Part shown: piece by piece, positions 48,590-58,522 of the stretch
Layout of the letters: each line of letters begins with the position of its first letter
Numbering within the stretch: position 1 is the stretch's first letter
From: Closterium sp. NIES-65
Taxonomy: Eukaryota > Streptophyta > Zygnematophyceae > Desmidiales > Closteriaceae
Assembly (NCBI GenBank): GCA_948144175.1
Contig: CANXME010002486.1
Location: 124,001 to 188,000 of the forward strand
Direction of reading: 5' to 3'
DNA length: 64,000 nucleotides
Made by a program: the position numbers and the translations under genes
The notes under the pieces: model-generated
Told to the model about the DNA's origin: nothing
Database searches by the model: none
The model's input: the letters and a program-made list of their open reading frames with translations, nothing else

Positions 48590-48914
48590 TGTAAGGAATT
48601 TTCTCGGCATTCCTTACGGAGCCCGACTACATCACGTACAGCAACAGCCGTTGTTCGCCCATTACTGCTAACGGGGCTTCGCCGACTTCGCGCGCACTGT
48701 TTCACCAAACCTCGCACTGCTAACCTGGCCGTGTCGACCTACGCTTCGGGACTAACCCGAGCCTCGCTCCAGCGTAGCACTAGCTAGCTAGCACGCACCA
48801 CGTTTCCGTTTCCATGTTCGCATATGAATGTTCGCTCATGCCTTCGCTCACATTTTGTACTCGTTTGGCAGCTTAGTGCAATTCTCGCTACTTCGATTCA
48901 TTGCACCCGTAATT
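48590..48914 (+). repeat. 3' LTR of Gypsy-2
   Basis: This 325-bp LTR begins TGTAAGGAATTTTCTC directly after a run of nine G and TAG. Confidence 0.87.
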
Positions 48915-50000
48915 GTATGACTTGTTGAAATTAGGAGGTCGCTAGAGTAGCGGAAATACTCTAGGAAATAACGACGTCCCAGCGGCGGGGCTATGGTCAC
49001 TCAGAGGTAGCTCTCCTGGCTTGTAACTTGGCGCCAAAGCGGCGGCCGAGGGTAGGCCGGACACAAGCTTGAGAATTGTGTAATGATAGCATGGCAGTAC
49101 ATTGAGTTATATAGGAAACATAGCAGGGAGGCAGTTACCAAGGCGCAACTGTATTACAGTTGCGCTGTAACGTTTCAGTTGCCCAGTTACTGGCGAGACC
49201 TTTCAGCTTCGGCAAGGGCGCGGTATTCTGCCGCGCCTCCAGGGTGGTTTCGCGTCCTGTAGACGCTGCCTCTTGCTCAATTCGACCCTTCGGCTGCCAC
49301 GCGGGTCGCAACCACTGTACGCGGTTGCGCCCCTGCAGTTCGATACTCGGGTCAACATCCTCGATATTGAGGGCTTCGCTTCTGCACTTAGAACAGTGCA
49401 CTGAAAGATAAATAACACACAAATATATTTCCAACATGACTCAAGTTCGACACTTGAAGTAGGCAAATCTGAACGAGGTAGCATTTTCCGCGAGTAATCT
49501 TACCATACCTAGTTAGATATAACTTAATATCATCAGTGTTACTACACCACATAACTCTGAAATATCAGTGTGGTATAACCAAACACTTTTTCTTGTAAGG
49601 GTTAAAATGTTGACCACTCTGATAAAAAAGGGTGCATCGTCAAACCCAGCCTTTTAGTAAGGGTCATAAGGGTGAATCACCCTGTTAACCAGAGGCCTGG
49701 GAGTACGGTAGTTGTAGAGAAGCAATGGAGGTGCGAACTTCTAGGGGACTCGCTGTGCAGTTCAAGTGATAGTCTTTTAGGGGACGCTGATTGCAATTCA
49801 ATACCATACCCTTTCATGTGCACTCCCTCTACGAGTAAAACCAAAAAGTTCTCAGCCAAACTAGACATGCCTGTCACATAAAGCCAACCAAAAAGTTCAT
49901 TCATTCTTTAGTCAAACGAATTTGCAATACCGTAAGTGAGGTCACTTCATTGCATGAAATCTGCACACAAGGAATTGCAGAATCGGGTCCCGAGTCATGC
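48915..50000. other. Intergenic repeat debris downstream of the proteasome gene
   Basis: I see no host gene. There is a perfect hairpin at 49142-49164 (GCGCAACTGT, loop ATT, then its complement). A minus-strand frame of about 100 codons at 49135-49437 has no recognisable domain. Motifs such as CACTTTTTCTTG and AAGGGT are also found at 36.09-36.15 kb. It may be remains of an element split by Gypsy-2. Confidence 0.35.
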
Positions 50001-50301
50001 GCGGAATCAGCAGCTTGAGAAAGGACTCCTGTGCGGGAAAGGTGCGAGAACCTTGTCTCCTGGATGGAACTTGTAAACGTGACACAGGACTCCTTCTGAG
50101 TCAGGTCAGGATTTACGAAGATGTACACGCGGCTTTGAGGAACGTGCAGGAATCTCCTCCCAAAACAGCTCCATCGTGTTCCCTGGAAAGAACTACACAA
50201 TGAATCCGTTCCTTTCTTCCAACTCGGCTCAAGAGCTACGGAGAGCTACGACAAGGCGGCTTGAGGAAGGAGTCCTGTGCGGGCATCTCCTCTCAACAGA
50301 G
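50000..50301 (-). repeat. Degenerate copies of the last proteasome exon, downstream of its stop
   Basis: On the minus strand, fragments of the final exon recur after the stop. 50262-50291 repeats the stretch GGCTTGAGGAAGGA to GCGGGCATCTC found in the exon at 50322-50354. 50010-50075 and 50150-50195 resemble the CTTGTCTCCTGGGTGGAACTT part of the exon. They lie in the 3' UTR or flank. Confidence 0.6.
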
Positions 50302-53300
50302 CTACGAGGAGGCGGGAACGAGCGGCTTGAGGAAGGACTCCTGTGCGGGCATCTCATCCCAAAAGAGCTCCAGCTTGTCTCCTGGGTGGAACTTCTTGGT
50401 GGCTCCCTCCTTGTCAATCTGTGGGGGGTGGGAAAAAACAACACAAGTCGTGTGGGACCAGGTGTGCCCTGGCTTCGGTGCATTGGTGGCGAAAGGATTA
50501 ACATGAGCACTTGAGAAACGAAACCGGAAACGAGTGTGGGAAGGGGGGGATGAGGGGGGAACAGGGAGAAACTGCACCGTGCACATAGGCCAGGGCAGTA
50601 AACTGGGATTGTGGAGGACAGCAGAGAGAAAGCACTCAGGAGTGCAGGTTTTGTCACAAAGCAGCATCCAAAGAGCGGCATGACATGCAAATAGAGACGA
50701 TTGAGCAACGTGGCAGTTTCGAAGAAAAGCAGCACTACTGAGGTAAGGTGCAAGAGACCCACCGTGACGGTGCGCACGCATCCCCCACTTGCCCCGTCGC
50801 GAGCCATGGCGAGAGACACCGCCTTCACTACATAGGCCTGGCATGGACGGACACACATGCACAGGGCAAATGAGATCAATTGAGGCACTAAGCACAGGGC
50901 ACAGGTCAGGCACAGGGCACAGGGCACAGGGCACAGGGCACAGGGCACAGGGCACAGGGCACAGGGCACAGGGCACAGGGCACAGGGCACAGGGCACAGG
51001 GCACAGGGCACAGGGCACAGGGCACAGGGCACAGGGCACAGGGCACAGGGCACAGGGCACAGGGCACAGGGCACAGGGCACAGGGCACAGGGCACAGGGC
51101 ACAGGGCACAGGGCACAGGGCACAGGGCACAGGGCACAGGGCACAGGGCACAGGGCACAGGGCACAGGGCACAGGGCACAGGGCACAGGGCACAGGGCAC
51201 AGGGCACAGGGCACAGGGCACAGGGCACAGGGCACAGGGCACAGGGCACAGGGCACAGGAGCACACATACCCCACTCGCCCCATTGTGAGGCACAGAGCT
51301 CAGAGCACAGAATACGTGACTTGCAAGGTATAGAGAGAATACAGCACATGCACAGAGAGAACACAGCATATTCACAGAGAGAACACAGCATATGCACAGA
51401 GAGAACACAGCATATGCACAGAAAGAATTCAGCATATGCACAGAAAGAATGCAGCGTATGCACAGAGAGATTACAGCACATCATATGCACAGATACTTTC
51501 AAGCTTTATGCCTGAACACATCTCCTTTATGAGCCCCCTTTCCTGTATCCTAGACCTTGACCGCTTACCTCACCCTGCTCTTTACTCATCCCTCTTCAAC
51601 ACTCACCTCCGCCACCCTTGCCCTCCTTCAAGTGCATGTCACAGAAGTTGTAAATGGACGACACGTGTGCTGATCTTCCATATTCTCTACATCAAAACCA
51701 AAGCTCACCTCCGCTTCCTCCTTGCTCATGCCCTCCTTGAAGGCAGAGAGGTATGAGGAGCCCGACCCTCCAATGTGCTTGATGAAATACAGGTGCGCTG
51801 AAAGTGCCTTACAACATCAGGAAGTCTCACCTCGGCTTCCTCCTTGCTCATGCCCTCCTTGAAGGTCGCATCACAGAAGGCAAAGAGGTACGAGGAGCCG
51901 GACCCTCCGATGGCGAAGGGCGCCTTGAGCAGCGTGCCTCCCTGCGGCAGCGCGTACACCGATGCACCGTCGTACTGGTCCCACCCGCCCACTATCATGC
52001 CCGCTGATAGCATGTTCTGCGGGATAAGGAAGGGTGAGGGCGCAGGGAAAGCGAGAGGTGCAGGGGGGATTGGGGGGCAGGGGGGATGAGGGAGGGATGA
52101 GGTGGACGGAGCAGTGCGTACAACAACGCCCCATCGTACTGGTCCCACCCGCCCACTATCATGCCCGCTGATAGCATGTTCTTCTGGTGGGTAGAAATGA
52201 GGGTGCAGGGGGTACGAGGGTGAAGGGGTATCAGGGAGCAGGAGTGATGAGGGGGAAGAGGACGAAGCAGCGCGTACACTGATCCCCCGTCGTACTGGTC
52301 CCACCTGCCCACTATCATGCCCGCTGATAGCATGTTCAGCGAAACACGCAAGGAGATAGAGCAAGAACAAGGGAGGATGAGGGACGGATGAGGATAGCAT
52401 GTTCTATTCCGACATAAAACAAGGGTCCCCGCCCACAACTATGGCTAACAACGCCACACGAAGGATCAGGGAGGACAAAACATGGGCAATGCAAGGCGCA
52501 CACAACAAGGGATGAGGACGCGGGCAGCAGGGAAGATGCGCCACCAAGACACACACAGTAAGACATGGAAACGACCATGCCATGTCAGGATCATGCCTGC
52601 TGTCAACATGTCAGGATCATGCCTGCTGTCAACATGTCAGGATCACGCCTGCTGTCAACATGTCAGGATCACGCCTGCTGTCAACATGTCAGGATCATGC
52701 CTGCTGTCAACATGTCAGGATCACGCCTGCTGTCAACATGTCAGGATCATGCCTGCTGTCAACATGTCAGGATCATGCCTGCTGTCAACATGTCAGGATC
52801 ATGCCTGCTGTCAACATGTCAGGATCATGCCTGCTGTCAACATGTCAGGATCATGCCTGCTGTCAACATGTCAGGATCACGCCTGCTGTCAACATGTCAG
52901 GATCACGCCTGCTGTCAACATGTCAGGATCATGCCTGCTGTCAACATGTCAGGATCATGCCTGCTGTCAACATGTCAGGATCATGCCTGCTGTCAACATG
53001 TCAGGATCATGCCTGCTGTCAACATGTCAGGATCATGCCTGCTGTCAACATGTCAGGATCACGCCTGCTGTCAACATGTCAGGATCATGCCTGCTGTCAA
53101 CATGTCAGGATCATGCCTGCTGTCAACATGTCAGGATCATGCCTGCTGTCAACATGTCAGGATCATGCCTGCTGTCAACATGTCAGGATCATGCCTGCTG
53201 TCAACATGTCAGGATCATGCCTGCTGTCAACATGTCAGGATCATGCCTGCTGTCAACATGTCAGGATCACGCCTGCTGTCAACATGTCAGGATCATGCCT

Positions 53301-56300
53301 GCTGTCAACATGTCAGGATCATGCCTGCTGTCTACATGTCAGGATCATGCCTGCTGTCAACATGTCAGGATCATGCCTGCTGTCAACATGTCAGGATCAT
53401 GCCTGCTGTCAACATGTCAGGATCATGCCTGCTGTCAACATGTCAGGATCATGCCTGCTGTCAACATGTCAGGATCACGCCTGCTGTCAACATGTCAGGA
53501 TCATGCCTGCTGTCAACATGTCAGGATCATGCCTGCTGTCAACATGTCAGGATCATGCCTGCTGTCAACATGTCAGGATCATGCCTGCTGTCAACATGTC
53601 AGGATCATGCCTGCTGTCAACATGTCAGGATCATGCCTGCTGTCAACATGTCAGGATCATGCCTGCTGTCAACACGTCAGGATCATGCCTGCTGTCAACA
53701 TGTCAGGATCATGCCTGCTGTCAACACGTCAGGATCATGCCTGCTGTCAACATGTCAGGATCATGCCTGCTGTCAACATGTCAGGATCATGCCTGCTGTC
53801 AACATGTCAGGATCATGCCTGCTGTCAACACGTAAGGTTCATGCCTGCTGTCAACACGTCAGGATCATGCCTGCTGTAAACATGTCAGGATCATGCCTGC
53901 TGTCAACATGTCAGGATCATGCCTGCTGTCTACATGTCAGGATCATGCCTGCTGTCAACATGTCAGGATCATGCCTGCTGTCAACATGTCAGGATCATGC
54001 CTGCTGTCAACATGTCAGGATCATGCCTGCTGTCAACATGTCAGGATCATGCCTGCTGTCAACATGTCAGGATCACGCCTGCTGTCAACATGTCAGGATC
54101 ATGCCTGCTGTCAACATGTCAGGATCATGCCTGCTGTCAACATGTCAGGATCACGCCTGCTGTCAACATGTCAGGATCATGCCTGCTGTCAACATGTCAG
54201 GATCACGCCTGCTGTCAACATGTCAGGATCATGCCTGCTGTCAACATGTCAGGATCATGCCTGCTGTCAACATGTCAGGATCATGCCTGCTGTCAACATG
54301 TCAGGATCATGCCTGCTGTCAACATGTCAGGATCATGCCTGCTGTCAACATGTCAGGATCATGCCTGCTGTCAACATGTCAGGATCATGCCTGCTGTCAA
54401 CATGTCAGGATCATGCCTGCTGTCAACACGTCAGGATCATGCCTGCTGTCAACACGTCAGGATCATGCCTGCTGTAAACATGTCAGGATCATGCCTGCTG
54501 TCAACACGTCAGGATCATGCCTGCTGTCAACATGTCAGGATCATGCCTGCTGTCAACATGTCAGGATCACGCCTGCTGTCAACATGTCAGGATCATGCCT
54601 GCTGTCAACATGTCAGGATCATGCCTGCTGTCAACATGTCAGGATCATGCCTGCTGTCAACATGCGATGTTGCACAACGCGGAAATGGAATTGCGAGCCA
54701 GTCGAAAAAACGTGGGAAACGTGGGATATGCTTTGAAAGGGAAGAGGAAACGTGGGATGGAAGAGGGGGAGGCGGGGGGGGGGGGTGGCGGTGGGATGTC
54801 CAGGAAAATAGTGTTTGAAATAACACATGGTGGCTAATAGGTTGTGGACAAGAATGGAGTCACCTTGTTGTGGTAGCTGATTTGCTTGACCACATTAGCC
54901 ACCGTCTTCACATCTGTAGGCTTGCCCAGCTCCATCCTGATGCCATGCCATGCCATGGCATGCCACGCCACACCACGGGATTGGAGACAGAAGGCTTGAT
55001 GTGAGATGGTGTGATACTATGCGATGATCTAATGGGATGTGATGTGATGTGATGTGATGTGATGTGATGTGATGTGATGTGATGTGATGTGATGTGATGT
55101 GATGTGATGTGACACGATGTGATGTGACACGATGTGTGCATATTCAACCATAAGACATGCACAAACAACCAATTCACAACATGTGCATAAAGATATCGAA
55201 GGGTCGCTGATAGCATGCATAGACTAGATAGAACCGGAGAGCAACGTCCTGCAACCTTTTGATTGAATGTGAACTCATTGCTGCTACCCAAATCCTGAAA
55301 AAAAAAAGTTTCAGTCCGAGATCACTCACTATGCTGACTGGCAAGGTAGTTGTGTGCAAAGGTGGACACCGCTACCTGCACTCCTTGCTGCATTCACTGC
55401 TGCTGCGAGAGGTAGTGTTGTGCATACGTGGACACTGTCTGGGTGTCTTTGTTTCTATCCCTCTCCGTGCTGCTCTCAGCACTCACATGAGTAAGCTCTG
55501 CACTCACTGGTGTTGTGAGAGGTAGTACTGTGCATACGTGGACACTGTCTGGGTGTCCGCAGCCTGCAGAGAAAAAGATGGTTGCAGCCAGATGTTAGGA
55601 AAGTGAGTATTGCTAACAAGGTTGACAGCAAGAGCAGATATTATTAAGTTGATAATCAGGCAAATAGGCTGACATTCGGGCAAACGGGTTGACATTCAGG
55701 CAAACAGGTTGACATTCAGGCGAACAGGCTGACATTCAGGCAAACAAGCTGACATTCAGGTAAACAGGTTGACATTCAGGCAAACAGTCTGAGATATAGG
55801 CAAAAAGGCCAACATTCAGGCAAACAGGCTGACATTCAGGCAAACAAACTGACATCCAGGCAAACAGGCTGACATTCAGGCAAACAGGTTGACATTTAGG
55901 CAAACAGGCTGACATTCAGGCAAACAGGCTGACATTCAGGCAAACCGGTTGACATTCAGGCAAACAGGCTGACATTCAGGCGAACAGGCTGACATTCAGG
56001 CAAAGAGGTTGACATTCAGGCAATCAGGCAGACATTCAGGCAAACAGGCTGACGTTCAGGCAAAGAGGCTGGCATTCAGGCAAACAGGCTGGCACTTAGG
56101 CAAAGGGGCGACATTCAGGCAAACAGGCGGACGTTCAGGCAAACAGGCTGGCACTTAGGCAAAGGGGCGACATTCAGGCAAACAGGCGGACGTTCAGGCA
56201 AACAGGCTGACGTTCAGGCAAACAGGTTGACATTCAGGCAAACAGGTTAACATTCAGGCATACAGGTTGACATTCATGCAAACAAGCTGACATTCAGGCA

Positions 56301-57956
56301 AACAGGCTGACATTCAAGCAAACAAGTTGACATTCAGGCAAACAGGCTACAATTCAGGCAAACAGGCTGACATTCAGGCAAGCAGGCTGACATTCAGGCA
56401 AACAGGCTGACATTCCAGCAACTGACCTTCAGGCAAACCGGTTGACATTCAGGCAAACAGGCTGACATTCAGGCAAACAGGCTGACATTCAGGCAAACAG
56501 GCTGGCATTCAGGCAATCAGGCTGACATTCAGGCAATCAGGCTGGCGTTCAGGCAAACAGGCTGACATTCAGGCAGCAAACATCTAGGTTGACAATGAAA
56601 CAAACATCCAGGTTGACAATCAAGCAAACATCCAGGTTGAGAATCAGGCAAACATCTAGGTTGAAAATCAGGCAAATATCCAGGTTGAGAATCAGGCAAA
56701 CATCCAGGTTGAGAATCAGGCAAACATCTAGGTTGAAAATCAGGCAAACATCCAGGTTGACGATTAGGCGGACATCTCTAATCACATTACCTTTCATTGT
56801 AAAAAAGCAAAAATCCCTTTAACAGCAGCAATCCAATCACTCACAGAGCCTGATCGGCAGAGGTAGGCGAAGTCTGTGAGAGCAGTGATCTTCTCAGACG
56901 CTCTGTTGCTGATGTACGTTCCTGGCGATGGCGCAGGAGAAAGACACGGGAGATCATGGAAGAGGAGGGAGTGAGAGGGCCATCAGAAAGCACGGACAGC
57001 AGTGATCTTCTCACACGCTCTGTTGCTGATGTACGTTCCTGGCGACGCAGCAGGCGACGCCACGTGTGAAGGCACGGGAGAAGGGAAGGAAATCGCAGGA
57101 GAGCAGAAAATGAGAAGGCCAGAGAGGGACAGATGGAAGGAAACGTGACACGAGGAGAGAACGAAAGAACGAAACGAAGGAACGGACGAACGGACAAACC
57201 GACTAAGGAACGATCGACGAGCGACGGAACCGTCTCAACTTGAATCGAGAATTGATGTTGTTCTCTGAAATGATTCAATATTACCTGTGGTAACCCGAGT
57301 ATCAGCTCCAAGCACGACCCCCCCATCGTATGCCACTGCCATGATGGTCGTCTGCGGGAGAAGCAAGGGAAGCATTCGAATCAAGCACAACAGATGATGC
57401 GACGCTGCTAGATTTGAGCCAAACAATTGTTGCGTCTAGACAATTGAACCAGGCGAAGGTGAAAGCAAGAAAATGAGACTGCGATAATCCCAAGGAAAGC
57501 GCAGTTGCGACAATCCCAAATGGTGAAAGCAAGGCCTAGAGGGAGACCTGAAACCATAAGAGTTTTTTGGAATCTCTACAGAAAGTCATGAATCTGGCCA
57601 CTCTTGAGTCATTCAGCATGTAATAACCACAAGGATGATATGATTCTCCTGAATCCAGATAAACTAGCAACAGTTCCAAAGCTGGCATCGTCTGCTGACA
57701 CGAAGTGACTTTAGAGTCGAATATTGTAAGCGTAATGTCCGCGTTCAATCGCTTTTCGGAAACGCCAAGCACAGACGGCGCCGCACAGAGGAGCCGCTGA
57801 GCAACTGAAACCATATCCGAAGCGCCTCACACGTACGCTAGCTGCTGATGGGATCTGAATCAGGATCTATTGTTAATGTAAGTCACAGATAATCTGTCCC
57901 GGAACACCCACCCCGGTTGATACGGCTCCATACGAGCTCGCGCAATCCACCTCCAT
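50302..57956 (-). CDS. 20S proteasome subunit beta-1 (beta type-6)
   Basis: This is the catalytic beta subunit giving caspase-like cleavage in the 20S core. Eight exons join in frame to 231 aa: 57912-57956, 57285-57351, 56845-56921, 55508-55563, 54864-54936, 51831-52016, 50763-50837 and 50302-50418. A 15-aa propeptide [15 protein letters not shown] precedes the catalytic threonine of [11 protein letters not shown]. Counting from it, Asp17 (GAD), Arg19 and Lys33 (NRASEK) are all in place, so the enzyme should be active. Later motifs are [76 protein letters not shown] and [15 protein letters not shown]. The length fits plant PBA1 (about 233 aa). Introns are swollen by minisatellites and by tandem copies of at least four of the exon edges, so the gene spans 7.7 kb for 0.7 kb of coding sequence. 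Confidence 0.93.
50889..51258. repeat. 7-bp satellite (CACAGGG)n
   Basis: About fifty almost perfect heptamers lie in the intron between the proteasome exons at 50837 and 51831. They are open in every frame and yield spurious CALCPVP or QGTGHRA frames. Confidence 0.95.
51345..51495. repeat. 22-bp tandem repeat
   Basis: About seven units of CACAGAGAGAACACAGCATA plus two bases, diverging toward the right end. They lie in the same proteasome intron. Confidence 0.9.
51700..51770 (-). repeat. Copy of the end of proteasome exon 6 with donor
   Basis: On the minus strand it encodes IGGSGSSYL, then [10 protein letters not shown], and is followed by GTGAGCTTT. It duplicates the exon 6 end (donor after 51831) with an internal shortening. 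It lies downstream of the real donor, in the intron. Confidence 0.8.
52100..52405 (-). repeat. Upstream copies of the start of proteasome exon 6
   Basis: Two long copies (about 52117-52183 and 52268-52336) encode [10 protein letters not shown](G/R)WDQYDG, as does the real exon at 51945-52016. A stub at 52391-52403 keeps only the first codons. Spacing is about 155-165 bp. One copy keeps an AG just before the AACATG start. Confidence 0.85.
52580..54664. repeat. 26-bp minisatellite, about 80 copies
   Basis: Unit AGGATCATGCCTGCTGTCAA plus CATGTC, with a few recurring variants (CAC for CAT, ACACG for ACATG). On the minus strand it reads ACATGTTGACAGCAGGCATG, close to ACATGCTATCAGCGGGCATG at the start of proteasome exon 6. 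Because 26 is not a multiple of three, all three frames are open and give long spurious proteins. It fills most of the intron between exons 5 and 6. Confidence 0.97.
55035..55125. repeat. 5-bp microsatellite (GATGT)n
   Basis: About seventeen perfect pentamers plus a few with CACGATGT, in the proteasome intron between exons 4 and 5. Confidence 0.95.
55344..55450 (-). repeat. Two copies of proteasome exon 4 with donor
   Basis: The copy at about 55409-55450 encodes [17 protein letters not shown], followed by a possible donor GTGAAT. The copy at about 55344-55372 is more decayed. The real exon is 55508-55563 ([18 protein letters not shown]), upstream of both in the sense of transcription. Confidence 0.8.
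55661..56575. repeat. 20-bp minisatellite, about 45 copies
   Basis: Unit GCTGACATTCAGGCAAACAG with many point variants and a few units missing a base. It lies in the intron between proteasome exons 3 and 4. Higher divergence than the 26-bp array suggests it is older. Confidence 0.95.
56578..56770. repeat. 24-bp tandem repeat
   Basis: About eight units of CATCCAGGTTGAGAATCAGG plus CAAA. It adjoins the 20-bp array and shares CAGGCAAACA and GGTTGA with it, so it is probably a derived family. Confidence 0.9.
56998..57046 (-). repeat. Copy of proteasome exon 3 start with acceptor
   Basis: On the minus strand it has CGCCAG and then the codons for [14 protein letters not shown]-like sequence, almost identical to the real exon 3 start at 56921. 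It lies upstream of the real acceptor and has no good donor. Confidence 0.85.
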
Positions 57957-58522
57957 GACGCCGTGACACTTCGTCGACCAACCTGGATCGAATCGAGCAG
58001 AACAGAGACAACTAAGTCTACCGTCTGGAACTACTGTGCGTAGCTCGAATCGCGGTAACGAGCAACGAGGGAGCGATTAGGAACCAGCTATTGTGGCGGT
58101 GATGTGATCTGCGAAGTGCGTGAGAATGTAGTCAGCGATGTAGAAGTGGAGGACAAATGCTTCACATTCCGGTGGAAAGCGGTCAGGCTCCGAAACCGTT
58201 TTCGACCGCGAAGGTGACCTACCGAACCACGGTAAACACAAGCAGAACAGAGCTGAGGAATTAATAGGGTGGGAGATGCCGTTCATTTTAGTGTTTCCGG
58301 CCTGGTGCTTCTGATAGTTTTATATTTTTCCATTCCAGAACAGTTGAGCAACCATTCAGCTTGCAAACGTCTTCAGCGTTTGTGACCAATTTTGTTCAGC
58401 TTTTGTGGACCACGAAATTAATGCAAATTCAAATACAGTACACACTTTCAGGCTGGCAGTGTGGGCAATCTCAGTGCTAACTAAATGGAGTGCTGGGACT
58501 CCTTGAGGGTGCCTGAAATGCT
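57957..58522 (-). promoter_or_regulatory. Upstream region of the proteasome gene
   Basis: 566 bp lie between the ATG of the proteasome subunit (57956) and the stop of the ABCF gene (58523), both on the minus strand. It must hold the proteasome promoter and the ABCF 3' UTR. I see no clear TATA box or coding exon. Confidence 0.5.

Larger units (their letters stand above)
36235..48914 (+). mobile_element. Gypsy-2, chromovirus-type LTR retrotransposon split by Copia-4 (broken)
   Basis: LTRs lie at 36235 to about 36581 and 48590-48914, flanked by GTATG at 36230-36234 and 48915-48919 (likely 5-bp target duplication). A primer site TGGTATTCAGAGC lies at 36584. Parts: gag start 36.76-37.27 kb, then Copia-4, then gag rest with zinc knuckle CFACNRPEHRKSEC (44.4-45.1), protease (45.25), reverse transcriptase (YLDDILIY, 45.9-46.5), RNase H (46.7-47.1), integrase (47.2-48.0) and a chromodomain (EFLVRWKDRTPTEDSW, about 48.4), then a purine tract. 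It is broken, with roughly half a dozen breaks besides the insertion. LTR divergence of several percent suggests middle age. Confidence 0.9.

Noticed and set aside
50229-51502. Long cysteine/proline frames on the minus strand (CALCPVP repeats) and QGTGHRA frames on the plus strand
   Set aside because: They come from the 7-bp satellite, which is open in all frames. They show no domain and overlap real proteasome exons in other frames.
52482-54837. Very long plus-strand frames made of [16 protein letters not shown]-type repeats
   Set aside because: The 26-bp minisatellite cycles through all three frames without stops. Not a gene.
57536-57814. Minus-strand 92-codon frame as the first proteasome exon
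   Set aside because: The short exon at 57912-57956 has a good donor and joins in frame to the catalytic threonine exon with a typical propeptide length. This frame does not match the family.
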